Assembly (NCBI RefSeq): GCF_026262645.1
Contig: NZ_SHNO01000001.1
Span: 2,604,001 to 2,668,000 of the forward strand
Direction of reading: 5' to 3'
Length of the DNA: 64,000 bases
Source of the DNA: Candidatus Marimicrobium litorale
Lineage (GTDB): Bacteria > Pseudomonadota > Gammaproteobacteria > Pseudomonadales > Halieaceae
The notes beneath the pieces are model-generated. The model saw only the letters and a list, made by a program, of their open reading frames with translations, was not told the origin of the DNA and did not search any database. The position numbers and the translations under genes were made by a program. Position 1 is the stretch's first letter. Every line of letters begins with the position of its first letter. Positions 16,833 to 26,633 of the stretch are shown here, piece by piece.

Positions 16833-18158
16833 ATGAATTACCGTCGTCGATTGCAAGAGGTCGGCTGGGGCCTGCTTGGCCGGGCCAGCGATATACGCCC
16901 CCACGAGGCGCGGGCAACGCTTGCTTCGTTCAGCCTTGTTATGATGCTCATGGCTTCCTATTACATTTTACGCCCGGTGCGGGATGCCATGGCATCGGAT
17001 TGGAGTGATGCCGAGGTCAGCTGGCTGTGGACCTTTACATTTTTTATCAGCTTTATCGCTGTTTCCCTTTATGGGGCGGCTGTCGCAAGGCTGCGTTTCT
17101 CGCGTTTAGTCCCCTCTGTTTATAGCTTTTTCGCTGTTAGCTTTGTACTGTTTTACCTTGGCGCAGCATCAGTCACTGACCGCACGCTGCTAGACAAAAG
17201 TTTTTACATCTGGATAAGCCTTTTCAGCCTGTTTCATATCTCCGTGTTTTGGAGCTTCATGGCAGATACATTTTCCAAACCCCAGTCCATTCGCCTGTTC
17301 GGCTTTATCGGCGCAGGGGCAAGCATTGGAGGTCTGGCTGGGCCCGCACTCACGACGTTGCTTGTAAAAGATATAGGCACCGAAAACCTGATGCTGATAG
17401 CGGCCTTACTGGTAGTGTTGGCTCTACCGTTGGTCGCGTGGGTGCAGCGACTCAAGCAGACTGATCTGCACAATGGCAACGTTTCTGTCGGTAACGAAGA
17501 TGTCGAGTTTATCGGTGGCAATCCTCTGGCCGGTTTCGCGGAATTCATGCGCAGTCCCTATCTGCTTGGTATCGGTTTATTCATATTTCTCTACACCACT
17601 ATCAGCTCTTTTGTGTACTTTGAGCTGAAAAACCTGCTGGCTGACTTCGACCCCGATATGCGCACCCAGATATGGGGAGGCATGGATCTTGCCGTAAACA
17701 GTCTCACCCTGTTGGTAGCCCTGTTTGCTACCGGGCGCATTGCGCAACGCTTCGGGCTGCCTTTCACGTTGGCCCTCATTCCGGTCCTCGTGGGTGGCGG
17801 CATGCTGATGCTAGCGGCTGAGCCAATGGTTTATGTCGTGGTTGGCGTGCAGGTTGCGCGACGCGCGGGGAACTATGCGATCTCCCGACCCGCCCGCGAA
17901 ATGCTGTTCACGGCGGTGGATCGCGAAACCCGATTTAAGGCCAAGCAAGTGATTGATATTGTAATTTATCGCGGCGGCGACATGCTCAATGCCTGGCTTT
18001 TTACAGCACTCACTCAGGGGCTCGGCCTGGGGTTGGCGGCTGTCGCGGGCATCGGCGCGGTTGTCGCCGGGCTGTGGGCGCTAACAGGCATCTTCCTGGG
18101 ACGACGGTTTAACGCAATGAACCCTGCCAGTGATATACCCGATGAGACAACTGCGTAA
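16833..18158 (+). CDS. MFS-fold transporter related to ATP/ADP (nucleotide) translocases
   Basis: A 441-residue integral membrane protein with about twelve hydrophobic segments. The first helix carries MASYYILRPVRDAMAS, the signature of the Npt/Tlc nucleotide-translocase branch found also in free-living bacteria. It is followed by SFMADTFSKPQSIRLFGFIGAGASIGGLAGP and, near the C-terminus, ARRAGNYAISRPAREMLFTAVDRETRFKAKQVID. Obligate intracellular bacteria use relatives to import ATP; in free-living hosts the substrate is unknown. I place the start at the ATG at 16833, preceded by AGGAAG; an upstream GTG at 16818 is in frame. It stands alone with 128 bases before the Rieske gene. Confidence 0.85.
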   Translation: MNYRRRLQEVGWGLLGRASDIRPHEARATLASFSLVMMLMASYYILRPVRDAMASDWSDAEVSWLWTFTFFISFIAVSLYGAAVARLRFSRLVPSVYSFFAVSFVLFYLGAASVTDRTLLDKSFYIWISLFSLFHISVFWSFMADTFSKPQSIRLFGFIGAGASIGGLAGPALTTLLVKDIGTENLMLIAALLVVLALPLVAWVQRLKQTDLHNGNVSVGNEDVEFIGGNPLAGFAEFMRSPYLLGIGLFIFLYTTISSFVYFELKNLLADFDPDMRTQIWGGMDLAVNSLTLLVALFATGRIAQRFGLPFTLALIPVLVGGGMLMLAAEPMVYVVVGVQVARRAGNYAISRPAREMLFTAVDRETRFKAKQVIDIVIYRGGDMLNAWLFTALTQGLGLGLAAVAGIGAVVAGLWALTGIFLGRRFNAMNPASDIPDETTA

Positions 18159-18286
18159 ACTTGAGCAGTAAGTTGAATAGTTGAGCCGCCGGCTAATCCT
18201 TTGCATCGCAACACTGTCCGGGTGGTACCTTTGGCGCCGGCTCAGTCTATACTTTAGTCAATTACAACATGGACGGTAGGCATACC

Positions 18287-19375
18287 ATGGCAACATCTGT
18301 TGATTACAACCTGGGACCCAACACGTATCCTCGCGGCTGGTTCGTTGTCGCCGAGAGCAAAAAACTGGATGACGGCCCAATGGCCGTACGTTACTTCGGA
18401 CAAGATCTGGCACTGTACCGCGGCGAAAGCGGCAACCCCGTGCTGCTCGACGCATACTGTGCCCACATGGGTACACACTTGACCGCCAGCACCAGCGCCA
18501 TGATCGTCAAGAATGGCGATCAGATTGAAGGTGACTCTATACGCTGCCCTTATCATGGCTGGCGCTACAACCCACAAGGCGATGTCGATGACATCCCCTA
18601 CCACGACGGGCCCTGCCCAAAGTCCGCCTCTATTCGCTCGTATCCCGTGGTAGATAATATGGGGTGCATCATGGCCTGGTTCGATCCGGATGGTCGCGCA
18701 CCGGACTACGATGCGCCGTCACTGGCCGAGTGGGATGATTCTCAGTGGGTACGCTGGGAATTGGACCACCTCGGTGAACTGCAAATTCATCCGCAGGAAA
18801 TTTTGGACAACATGGCAGACGTCCGCCACCTGGGCCCAACCCATGGCGCGCCCAGCGAATACTTCGAGAACGAGTATAAAGATCATATCTGTATTCAGCG
18901 TCAGGGTGGGCCGATGCAGCTTTATCAAACCTATCTCTACACCACGACCTGGTACACAGGTCCCGGTATACTACTATCCAAACAGGTATTCGCCGACAAC
19001 GTCATCTATGAGCTGATTGCCAACACCCCTGTGGAAGACGGTGTTTCCAAGTGCTTTCACGGCTGCCTCTACAAGGGCACGGAAGGCGGCGCAACAGACG
19101 AAGATCGGGAGGCTGCCAGGCAAGCCCAAGCAGGTGCATTGGAAGCTTTCGGTGCAGACTTCAACGTATGGCAGAACAAGCGGCCGGCAATCAAAATCAT
19201 GCAATTGAAGACCGACGGTCCCTTCAAACATGGACGCAAATGGTACTCGCAGTTTTACGCCAGCGCGGACGATGTCGCCTCCATTCGCGACGAAGTTAAT
19301 GGCTTTGTGGCGACCACTGGCATGCAGACCCCCGCAGAAGCCAACCACAACATCGACGAGGGGCTTCCGATATAG
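18287..19375 (+). CDS. Rieske-type oxygenase, KshA-like terminal component
   Basis: A 362-residue ring-hydroxylating oxygenase. The Rieske [2Fe-2S] ligands are C-x-H in YCAHMGTHL and C-x-x-H in CPYHGW. The catalytic mononuclear iron site is NMADVRHLGPTHG (D-x-x-H-x(4)-H). N-terminal YPRGWFVVAES is typical of the single-component group containing 3-ketosteroid 9-alpha-hydroxylase KshA and related hydroxylases. It needs a reductase, none of which is encoded nearby. The ATG at 18287 fits the family start; an earlier in-frame ATG at 18269 adds six residues. A TATACT element lies about 30 bases upstream. The gene stands alone, so the substrate (sterol, terpenoid or aromatic acid) is undetermined. 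Confidence 0.9.
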   Translation: MATSVDYNLGPNTYPRGWFVVAESKKLDDGPMAVRYFGQDLALYRGESGNPVLLDAYCAHMGTHLTASTSAMIVKNGDQIEGDSIRCPYHGWRYNPQGDVDDIPYHDGPCPKSASIRSYPVVDNMGCIMAWFDPDGRAPDYDAPSLAEWDDSQWVRWELDHLGELQIHPQEILDNMADVRHLGPTHGAPSEYFENEYKDHICIQRQGGPMQLYQTYLYTTTWYTGPGILLSKQVFADNVIYELIANTPVEDGVSKCFHGCLYKGTEGGATDEDREAARQAQAGALEAFGADFNVWQNKRPAIKIMQLKTDGPFKHGRKWYSQFYASADDVASIRDEVNGFVATTGMQTPAEANHNIDEGLPI

Positions 19376-19486
19376 GCAAACCGCTGAGCCCCGGGTCACC
19401 GCACCCGGGTATTCGCCTTTCATGACATCTTCTGGCAACCTTGCTCACTCTGCCACTAGCGTACTTGACCGATATTGCACACCGCC

Positions 19487-20302
19487 ATGAAGATGCTCAT
19501 CGTTACACTGTTTTTTCTGCCTTTGCTAACCGCATGCGCCACCAGCCCAACAGGACGGTCGCAGCTCATGCTGGTTTCCCCTGAATCCGCTATCGTTGAA
19601 TCGAGAAAAGCCTACCTCACAACGGTCGATGAACTGAATGCTGATGACAAGCTCGTCAATGATCCGGCCCTGTCGAGGCGGGTAGCGACCATCACGGGCC
19701 GACTGGTTACCGTCGCTACCGAGATGTATCCGAGCACCCGGAATTGGCAATGGAGTGTCGCTATTGTGGATGCCCCGGACATTGTTAACGCCTGGTGCAT
19801 GGCGGGGGGTCGCATGGCGGTGTACACCGGGCTGTTTGAGAAGCTGAAACTGACCGACGCCGAATTTGCGCAGATCATGGGCCACGAAATTTCCCATGCT
19901 CTGGCCAATCACACCGCAGAACGTATGTCCCGCGCTATGGCCACCTCTGTGGGGGTAGTCGCCATCGCAATCTTGTCGGACAAGCCCGTGGTCGCTGCTG
20001 GGGGCGCCGCTGTTGCGGCGAGGCTGGCGCTGGGCCTTCCCAATAGCCGCACTGCGGAATCGGAGGCAGATCAGATCGGTATGGAACTCGCTGTTCGTGC
20101 CGGTTATGACCCGGACGCCGCCGTAAGCCTGTGGGAAAAAATGGGCTCCCGGGAGGGCGGTAAGCGCCCGCCAGAATTTCTCAGCACACACCCGGCACCC
20201 GGTAATCGGGAACTTACCTTGGCAGCCATGATCCCAGATATGCGACCGCTCAATCCGACCGGACAGCTCGCACCTGTGCATGCTGTTGAAATCATGAACT
20301 AG
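19487..20302 (+). CDS. M48-family zinc metalloprotease, lipoprotein
   Basis: A 271-residue peptidase. MKMLIVTLFFLPLLTAC is a lipoprotein signal with the lipobox LLTAC (Cys17). The zinc site is HEISH (133-137) in MGHEISHALANH, with the third ligand in SRTAESEADQIGMELA. VDAPDIVNAWCMAGGRMAVYTG is the usual M48 substrate-edge strand. The size and lipobox match the LoiP/YcaL group of periplasmic outer-membrane quality-control proteases. The start is placed at the ATG at 19487 in preference to 19475. The C-terminus contains FLSTHPAPGNRE, also a family feature. No operon partner. Confidence 0.92.
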   Translation: MKMLIVTLFFLPLLTACATSPTGRSQLMLVSPESAIVESRKAYLTTVDELNADDKLVNDPALSRRVATITGRLVTVATEMYPSTRNWQWSVAIVDAPDIVNAWCMAGGRMAVYTGLFEKLKLTDAEFAQIMGHEISHALANHTAERMSRAMATSVGVVAIAILSDKPVVAAGGAAVAARLALGLPNSRTAESEADQIGMELAVRAGYDPDAAVSLWEKMGSREGGKRPPEFLSTHPAPGNRELTLAAMIPDMRPLNPTGQLAPVHAVEIMN

Positions 20303-20527
20303 CGGTTTCCTTAAATGAAAAGAACCGTCACCGTTAGCCAACTTGAGTCAGCGCAGCTCGCCAAGCAGTAGTGGCGTCCATTGAGACCCTGGCAAACTTG
20401 CGCTACACAACGTCAGATAAGCTTGGCGTGAACGTCGATTCGCAAGTAGGACCTCGCAGCCCTGCTTCCCAGGGCCACAATTTACGCTGCTGCGTGTATA
20501 TCGAACACGACTGCTCAGTAAAAACGA

Positions 20528-21712
20528 TCAAAAGGCAGGTATGCCCGTTTGGGTACGCCCCAGGATCAGAGCGTGGATGTCGTGCGTACCCTCATAGGTA
20601 TTCACCACCTCGAGGTTACACATGTGTCGCATAACGGGGTACTCATCGGATATGCCGTTACCACCCAACATATCCCGCGCATTGCGCGCGATGGCCAAAG
20701 CTTTACCACAGGAATTGCGCTTGAGAAGCGAGATCAGCGCCGGCGCCAGGGCATCCTCATTCAGCAAGTGGCCCGCCCGCAGACAACCCTGCAGAGCCAA
20801 AGCAATTTCCGTCTGCATATCGGCGAGCTTCAGCTGCACCAGCTGGTTGGCGGCCAGCGGGCGGCCAAACTGTTGCCGCGCCAGGGTGTAATCCCGCGCG
20901 GTATGCCAACAGGTTTCAGCAGCACCCAGAGCGCCCCAGCTAATCCCATACCGCGCCTTGTTGAGACAGCCGAAAGGGCCCTTGATGCCCTCGACGCCGG
21001 GCAGTAGCTGCGCCTCCGGAACGAATACGTCCTGCATCACGATTTCTCCGGTGACAGAGGCGCGCAGGGCCAGCTTGCCTTCAATTTTTGGTGCACTGAG
21101 CCCATCCATATCGCGCTCCAGAATGAAGCCGCGAATTTTTTCATCATCGGTTTTCGCCCACACCACGAATACATGCGCCAGTGGGCTGTTACTGATCCAC
21201 ATCTTTGCACCATTAAGCAAATAGCCCCCTTCGATACTCTTCGCGCGGGTGACCATACCTGCCGGGTCTGAACCGTGGTCCGGCTCTGTCAGTCCGAAGC
21301 AACCTATCCACTCACCGCTGGCAAGTTTTGGCAGGTAGGTCTGTCTCTGTACTTCACTGCCATAGGCATAGATCGGGTACATTACCAGGGAGGACTGCAC
21401 GCTCATCATGGAGCGAAATCCGGAGTCCACACGCTCTATCTCGCGGGCAATCAAGCCATAGGAAATAGAGTCAACCCCCGGGCAACCGTAGCCATGGAGC
21501 GTAGAGCCCAATAATCCCAACTCACCCATCTCAGTGAATATCGCAGGGTCGGTTTCTTCATTACGAAAAGCATCGCGCACACGGGGCAACAATTTTTGCT
21601 GTGCATACTGGCGGGCCGAGTCGCGCACCTGCCGCTGATCCGAGGTAAGTTGTTGCTCCAGCCCGAATGGGTCCTGCCAGTCCATGCTGGCTACTTCGTG
21701 TTTTACTGCCAT
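20528..21712 (-). CDS. gcdH: Glutaryl-CoA dehydrogenase
   Basis: A 394-residue acyl-CoA dehydrogenase that oxidises and decarboxylates glutaryl-CoA to crotonyl-CoA in lysine, tryptophan and aromatic catabolism. Characteristic are [37 protein letters not shown]-like [24 protein letters not shown], the substrate-binding [13 protein letters not shown] and the end [16 protein letters not shown] with catalytic Glu in YEGT. The ATG at 21712 has GGGAGG upstream. It is divergent from the NTF2-like gene across 229 bases. No glutarate CoA-transferase or LysR activator is beside it. Confidence 0.95.
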   Translation of the reverse strand: MAVKHEVASMDWQDPFGLEQQLTSDQRQVRDSARQYAQQKLLPRVRDAFRNEETDPAIFTEMGELGLLGSTLHGYGCPGVDSISYGLIAREIERVDSGFRSMMSVQSSLVMYPIYAYGSEVQRQTYLPKLASGEWIGCFGLTEPDHGSDPAGMVTRAKSIEGGYLLNGAKMWISNSPLAHVFVVWAKTDDEKIRGFILERDMDGLSAPKIEGKLALRASVTGEIVMQDVFVPEAQLLPGVEGIKGPFGCLNKARYGISWGALGAAETCWHTARDYTLARQQFGRPLAANQLVQLKLADMQTEIALALQGCLRAGHLLNEDALAPALISLLKRNSCGKALAIARNARDMLGGNGISDEYPVMRHMCNLEVVNTYEGTHDIHALILGRTQTGIPAF

Positions 21713-21751
21713 CGTTATATGCCTCCCAAGCCACTAATATGCCACAGTATG

Positions 21752-21763
21752 CTCTAACTAGAG
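21752..21763. promoter_or_regulatory. Inverted repeat upstream of gcdH
   Basis: CTCTA-AC-TAGAG is a perfect 5-2-5 inverted repeat 40 bases before the gcdH ATG. Its position suits an operator, but the motif is short and no regulator is adjacent. Confidence 0.3.
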
Positions 21764-21941
21764 TACACCGATAGGGTGCGTCGGCGAGCCACCTGGCATT
21801 CCACCGCGGCGGCATTGGTTTGAATGTCCATGCCGCCGCTGACTAAACTCGCTCTTACACAGGCTATCGGCCACTGATAACAGGCGAAATCGTCTACCCT
21901 GTTTACCGTTAAGATACCTGAACCCTAAAAGAGGCAACGGC

Positions 21942-22523
21942 ATGACCGAACGACAAAAGTTGACTAAGGAAAACATGGGCATCACCGATGGACTCGCACT
22001 GCAAGCCAGCGACGGCGGTATAGAAGAGCTGCGAAAGGACATTCAGCGCCTGATGGACATCGAGGCAATCAAGCAGGTCAAGCATGCTTATTTTCGCTGT
22101 ATCGATACTGCTAATCTCACAGAACTAGGAACGCTGTTCCACGAGGAGGTCAAGGTACGCTTCAAGGGAGGCGGTTACGAATGGAACCTCGATAGCAAAC
22201 AGGAATACGTCGACAACATCGGCATGGCGTTCAGCAGGGAAGCAATCGGGCAGCACAATGCTCATCACCCGGAAATCCAGATCTTGTCAGACACTGAGGC
22301 TACGGGCTTGTGGTACCTGGCAGACAATATGTGGTTACTCAATCACAATGCCTTGACCACCGGGACTGCGCTCTACTGGGATCGTTACGAGAAAATTGAT
22401 GGCAAGTGGCTGATAAAGGAAACCAGTTACGAGCGCATCTATGAGATCAATCAGACCTTGCAGGAGAAGCCTAAGCTGAACTCGCATTACCTTGGCGTAC
22501 ATGGAGGCGAGCCCCAGTTCTAA
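21942..22523 (+). CDS. SnoaL/NTF2-like fold protein
   Basis: A 193-residue protein with the alpha+beta barrel pattern of SnoaL-like proteins. DIQRLMDIEAIKQVKHAYFRCIDTANLTELGTLFHEEVKVRF is the first helix-strand unit. HHPEIQILSDTEATGLWYLAD and ALYWDRYEKIDGKWLIKETSYER are the typical closing strands. Relatives include dehydratases, isomerases and hydroxylases of polyketide, steroid and aromatic metabolism, usually with Asp/His/Tyr catalysis. No fused partner and no operon. The ATG at 21942 is preceded by AGAGG. A specific reaction cannot be assigned. Confidence 0.8.
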   Translation: MTERQKLTKENMGITDGLALQASDGGIEELRKDIQRLMDIEAIKQVKHAYFRCIDTANLTELGTLFHEEVKVRFKGGGYEWNLDSKQEYVDNIGMAFSREAIGQHNAHHPEIQILSDTEATGLWYLADNMWLLNHNALTTGTALYWDRYEKIDGKWLIKETSYERIYEINQTLQEKPKLNSHYLGVHGGEPQF

Positions 22524-22751
22524 TAGTAGCCCGGCGACACGAGCTTAGCCCGGCCGATAGACGCGGCGCTAGCCTACTGCCCGGCTAGCAGCCCTCCACG
22601 ACGCCTCGTTTGCTGTAACCATCAGCCTGCACGCTGCACTGCGGTGCTGCGCTGGCAACCGTGGTCGGGGTGTTCGTGGAGGTACCTGTCATGTTGTCAC
22701 TGGTGGCGTTTGTCAATCGAACCGAACACTGGTTTGAGCCCGATGATTCGA

Positions 22752-24368
22752 CTATTTAGCGGTAGCGGTAGCGGTAAGGTATTCCTCAAGCCGTTCGTCT
22801 GCATCTTCACCAAAGAGAATCTGACAGGCTTCCCGCAATCCTGGCGCGCTAACAATTGCCTCTCGCTTCACCACCTGCTCAATCTTTGAGCGCCGCCGCA
22901 TGAAGTCTTCCAGCTTTACAATCATCTCAAGGCGAGCAGCCAACTCTATTTCACAGCGGGTATACTCCGCGTTTTCAATAAGCAGTGCAGCAACACTTTC
23001 ATCCTCCCGGATGCGCTCCAGCAAGCCAAAAGCGCTCTCAGCGTAACGCCGCCAGAATCGTTCTGACAGTGGTTCGGAAGAGGAGGGATCGGTCAGTGCA
23101 TCCAGATTCATCAACTGTGCCTGCAGCATGAATTCCGCGCGCAGGTCATTGCCCGGTTCACCGTACCAAAGGTTGTCCGCCTGTGGCACGGAAATACCAA
23201 GCTGTTGAACATGGTCGGCTATTTCATCCCCTACGTTGAGACAGTCTGTTAACTTGCCGCCAAAAATGCTCAGGTGTCGACGCGCCTGGTCCACCTCGAC
23301 AACATGTTTGCGCGACAACTGCACCCAGTCTGCCTCTCCGCCTTCTCCCTCAACCACCAGAGGACGCACACCCACTCGCTCGGCGACGACATTGGCCCGT
23401 GTCAGCGGAGGGTTAATATCAAGAAGTGCGTTGGCGTTCTCAAGGATGAAATTCCTGTCCTCTTCACTGACCCCAACCTCCGGCGAGTTCACCTGCGCAT
23501 CCGTGGTACCAATACAGGTTTTGGGTCCCATTGGAATCAGGAAAAACATACGGCCATCACTGGCGAAGAAAGTGAGTACGCGTTTGTTGTCGGTTATTTG
23601 ATCAACAATAAGGTGCACACCCTTGGAAAAGAGATGGTGGTGCGCCGTCGCTTGTCCAGTCAACGTATTCTCAGCGTCTGCCCAAGGGCCACAGGCATTG
23701 ATCAGAGCGTGTGATCGAATTTCGGATATTTCACCGCTGACCTCATCGCGGATCTGCGTTAACCATTCGTCTCCTTGCCGGGTTGAGTTGAGGGCTTTTA
23801 CATAATTAGCCGCAATACATCCAAAGTTGAGGCTTTTTCGGACAAAATTGAAAACAAAGCGAGCATCGTTGTCATACAGGTAACAGTCGGAGTATTCGAG
23901 CCCACCGGCAGCCTTGCTGGTATTGATCACAGGCTCGGCGGATTCGATCGCGCGCGCCGAGATAAACCGCGGGGCACGGGTAGCAAAGCGACCCATCACC
24001 CAATAGAGCAGGCTACCCAGGTAAATAAAGAAAGGCGGAAAGCGAAACCCGCGCTGCACCGTGGTTAAAAAGCGAATCTCCTTGACCGTTGACGGGTAGG
24101 CTTGCATCAACCGGTTTCTGGATTTACACAGCTTGTTCACGAGCAGAAATTCAAGGCTCTCCAGATACTTGATGCCACCCCAGGCCAGGTTAGATGAATT
24201 CGAGCTGACCCCTCCAGCAAAGTCACCGCTGTCGATCAACGCCACTCGCACGCCGCGGCCAGCCAGTGACGCAGCGGCAACCGCACCATTGATACCAGCG
24301 CCGAGCACCAGCACATCAAATGGCTTCTGGGCCAGTTTCCTCACATTGCTGTCGCGCAGGGTGGACAT
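22752..24368 (-). CDS. glpD: Aerobic glycerol-3-phosphate dehydrogenase-type FAD oxidoreductase
   Basis: A 538-residue FAD enzyme that oxidises glycerol-3-phosphate to dihydroxyacetone phosphate at the inner membrane and feeds quinone. The N-terminal [23 protein letters not shown] is the FAD-binding motif. [36 protein letters not shown] and [15 protein letters not shown] are family motifs. The ATG at 24368 follows GGAGTAAAT; upstream codons overlap the regulator end and are unlikely. The last residues TATATAK are coded by a six-base repeat (AGCGGT, three copies on the plus strand). It lies 35 bases after the LysR gene on the same strand, so read-through is possible. Confidence 0.9.
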   Translation of the reverse strand: MSTLRDSNVRKLAQKPFDVLVLGAGINGAVAAASLAGRGVRVALIDSGDFAGGVSSNSSNLAWGGIKYLESLEFLLVNKLCKSRNRLMQAYPSTVKEIRFLTTVQRGFRFPPFFIYLGSLLYWVMGRFATRAPRFISARAIESAEPVINTSKAAGGLEYSDCYLYDNDARFVFNFVRKSLNFGCIAANYVKALNSTRQGDEWLTQIRDEVSGEISEIRSHALINACGPWADAENTLTGQATAHHHLFSKGVHLIVDQITDNKRVLTFFASDGRMFFLIPMGPKTCIGTTDAQVNSPEVGVSEEDRNFILENANALLDINPPLTRANVVAERVGVRPLVVEGEGGEADWVQLSRKHVVEVDQARRHLSIFGGKLTDCLNVGDEIADHVQQLGISVPQADNLWYGEPGNDLRAEFMLQAQLMNLDALTDPSSSEPLSERFWRRYAESAFGLLERIREDESVAALLIENAEYTRCEIELAARLEMIVKLEDFMRRRSKIEQVVKREAIVSAPGLREACQILFGEDADERLEEYLTATATAK

Positions 24369-24403
24369 TCGATTTACTCCGTAAAGGCCGTGTATTACGC
24401 GTG

Positions 24404-25294
24404 TTAAAGCAGCCGCCAGTGTGCCACACACTGGGCAATAAAATCCCGGGAACTGTCGCTCAGGTTTTTACCCGCACGGTAGTAGACACCGACCTCCTTA
24501 TCGATTCGGCCGAACGAGACGTCACTCATGATCCGAAACCCGGCGCAATCCGGATGCTCCGCGAGCAGCTTGTCGCCGAGGAACGCCACACCCATGCCCT
24601 CTTTGACCATGTGAATCCGAAGTGACAGGCTGCTCACTTCCCAGACGGTACTGAAATGATCTCGCAACCGCTGTAGCGATGGCCGCATGTCTGGGCTATC
24701 CAGCGCCGACGTAATCAGAGCAGTTTCTTTCAGAGCCCGCTCATTGCCGTTGATCATGTCACCACAACGGGGATGATGCTGGCTGACCACAAGGTGCCGG
24801 GACTCGGTATAAAATGGCACGCTCTCGAAAGCGGCCATGTCTTTTTGGAAGGGCCCCAGGCCCAGTTCCGCGTTACCCGACAAAACCGCAGATATAATAC
24901 TTCGCGCCGGCATCTCGGCGATCTTCATGCGGGTATGGGGATGATCCCGGAAATACGCGCTGATCAGGCCGGGGGCATGCGAGCGGTTCAGGGCGGCGCT
25001 GATCGCGAGACTCAGAGTCTCGGTTTTGCCCTGCTTTAACTGCTCTATGTCCTCTAACGTACGCTGCTCATCCCGAAGCACGTCGACTGCATGCTCAAAC
25101 AGCCGCTTGCCAACATCCGTCAGCCGGAGATCCTTACCGCGCTGCACCAGTGGCGCCTCCAGTTTATATTCCAGTCCGGCGACTGCCTGGCTCACCGCAG
25201 ACTGACTGATATGCAACGCATCTGCAGCACGTTTAAAACCGCCTTCCTCTATTACTGCACGAAACGCCCGCAACTCACTGTTTTCCAAACGCAT
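24404..25294 (-). CDS. LysR-family transcriptional regulator
   Basis: A 296-residue regulator. Residues 1-60 form the winged helix-turn-helix (LRAFRAVIEEGGFKRAADALHISQSAVSQAVAGLEYKL). The rest is the periplasmic-binding-like effector domain (LSLAISAALNRSHAPGLISAYFRDHPHTRMKI). It is divergent from the citrate/methylcitrate synthase gene over 95 bases that contain a T-N11-A palindrome, the usual LysR layout, so it probably controls that gene and itself. The glycerol-3-phosphate dehydrogenase gene lies downstream on the same strand. The inducer is unknown. Confidence 0.92.
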   Translation of the reverse strand: MRLENSELRAFRAVIEEGGFKRAADALHISQSAVSQAVAGLEYKLEAPLVQRGKDLRLTDVGKRLFEHAVDVLRDEQRTLEDIEQLKQGKTETLSLAISAALNRSHAPGLISAYFRDHPHTRMKIAEMPARSIISAVLSGNAELGLGPFQKDMAAFESVPFYTESRHLVVSQHHPRCGDMINGNERALKETALITSALDSPDMRPSLQRLRDHFSTVWEVSSLSLRIHMVKEGMGVAFLGDKLLAEHPDCAGFRIMSDVSFGRIDKEVGVYYRAGKNLSDSSRDFIAQCVAHWRLL

Positions 25295-25309
25295 ATTAGC
25301 TTACCTAAT
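25295..25309. promoter_or_regulatory. Probable LysR operator
   Basis: ATTAG-N5-CTAAT is a perfect interrupted palindrome containing the LysR T-N11-A core. It starts one base upstream of the LysR coding region in the divergent spacer. A second, looser pair GATAA...TTATC lies between it and the citrate synthase gene, near a TATACT element. Confidence 0.55.
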
Positions 25310-25389
25310 AGACTGATAAGTAAAATTAACTCTACTAATTATCAACCCCGGTCTATACTGTGAATATTACCAATTTAAGGGCATAACCC

Positions 25390-26526
25390 ATGTCATCGAA
25401 CGACACCGTTTTTTCACCAGACCTCGCAGGCATTGTCGTGGGCGAAACCGCTATATCTGACGTTCAGGGCGATAGTGGTGTGCTGAACTACCGCGGTATC
25501 GATATCAATGACATGGTCGGTACCCCTTTTCTGCATGCCGCCTGGATGGTGCTGTTTGGGGAGTGGCCAAACGCACAGGAAAAAAGTCAACTGAAGGCCT
25601 TCATGTGCCGGCACGCCTCCCTGACCCATGACGAGATCGACCTGTTGGAAAAGCTTCCAAAGGGGCTCCACCCCATGCTGATGCTGCAGGGAATGGTTCC
25701 GCTGCTGTGCCTGCCAGAAGAATCCTCACTGGAGATAGATCTCGACGCGGCGCAAGGGCTTTTTCTGGCCGCCAAAATTTCGGGGCTGATCGCCGCGCAC
25801 TACCGGCTTGCCCAGAACAAGTCGATCCTGCAACCGGTACCGGGAAAACTGTTTCACGAAAACTTTCTGACCATGTTTCACGGATCTTCCCCCTCGGAGG
25901 AGCAGCGGCGCATGCTCGATGCAGCGCAGATTTTGCAAATGGAACACAGTTACAACGCAGGAACCTTCGCGGGTCGCGTCTGTGCCAGCACCCTCGCGCC
26001 TATTCAATCATCGGTCTCAGCCTCCATCGGAACGCTTTACGGCAGGTTGCACGGCGGCGCAGACCAAGCCGCACTGGAAATGGCCATCGCCATTGGTTCA
26101 CCTGAAAATGCCGCGGCCTATGTCACAGAATGCCTCGCCAACAAGGTGAAGATCATGGGCATGGGTCACCGTGAATACCGCACCGTTGACCCCCGCGCAA
26201 AAATCCTGAAACCGATGGCTGTCGAGTTGTGCCGGGACGACGAGAGTAAGCGCTTACTAGCAACGCTCGTCGCAGTGGAAGAGGCCTGCCAGAAAGAGTT
26301 TTCTGCCAAGGGCAAGGAAATCTGGGCCAATGTGGAATTTTACAAAGGTGCTGTTTTCCACAGCCTTGGCATTCCAACACACTATTTCACCGCCATGTTT
26401 GCAATGGCCCGTGTCTATGGCTATGTCGCTCACTTCCTCGAATTCAAGAACGATAGCCGCCTGATCAGACCAAGGGCCCGCTATGTTGGTCCGGCGGTGG
26501 GCAGCCGCAAACAGTCCGCTGCCTGA
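25390..26526 (+). CDS. Citrate synthase / 2-methylcitrate synthase family protein
   Basis: A 378-residue protein of the citrate synthase family. N-terminal LAGIVVGETAISDVQGDSGVLNYRGIDINDM, then GRLHGGADQAALEM with the first catalytic His, VKIMGMGHREYRTVDPRAKIL with the second, and the C-terminal acid region (VEFYKGAVFHSLGIPTHYFTAMFAMARVYGYVAHFLE). The length is that of the short, PrpC-like class rather than the ~430-residue main citrate synthase. No prpB or acn gene is adjacent, so methylcitrate versus citrate activity stays open. It is divergent from a LysR gene that probably regulates it. Confidence 0.9.
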   Translation: MSSNDTVFSPDLAGIVVGETAISDVQGDSGVLNYRGIDINDMVGTPFLHAAWMVLFGEWPNAQEKSQLKAFMCRHASLTHDEIDLLEKLPKGLHPMLMLQGMVPLLCLPEESSLEIDLDAAQGLFLAAKISGLIAAHYRLAQNKSILQPVPGKLFHENFLTMFHGSSPSEEQRRMLDAAQILQMEHSYNAGTFAGRVCASTLAPIQSSVSASIGTLYGRLHGGADQAALEMAIAIGSPENAAAYVTECLANKVKIMGMGHREYRTVDPRAKILKPMAVELCRDDESKRLLATLVAVEEACQKEFSAKGKEIWANVEFYKGAVFHSLGIPTHYFTAMFAMARVYGYVAHFLEFKNDSRLIRPRARYVGPAVGSRKQSAA

Positions 26527-26633
26527 GCACGGCATTTGGTAGCGAACCCTGTGACGGTGTCCAACGTGCTCGTCAGCAAAAACTGGCTTCGAGGGGACTC
26601 CTCGCGCTGCAACGGCGACGACCAGGGACACAT

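Noticed and set aside
19526-20341. A 271-codon minus-strand open frame over the M48 protease gene
   Set aside because: The plus strand encodes a lipobox and HEISH zinc site in order; the antisense frame has no features.
22757-22780. AGCGGT triplicate at the 3' end of glpD as a possible repeat element
   Set aside because: It only encodes the TATATA tail of the protein and is too short to be a functional element.
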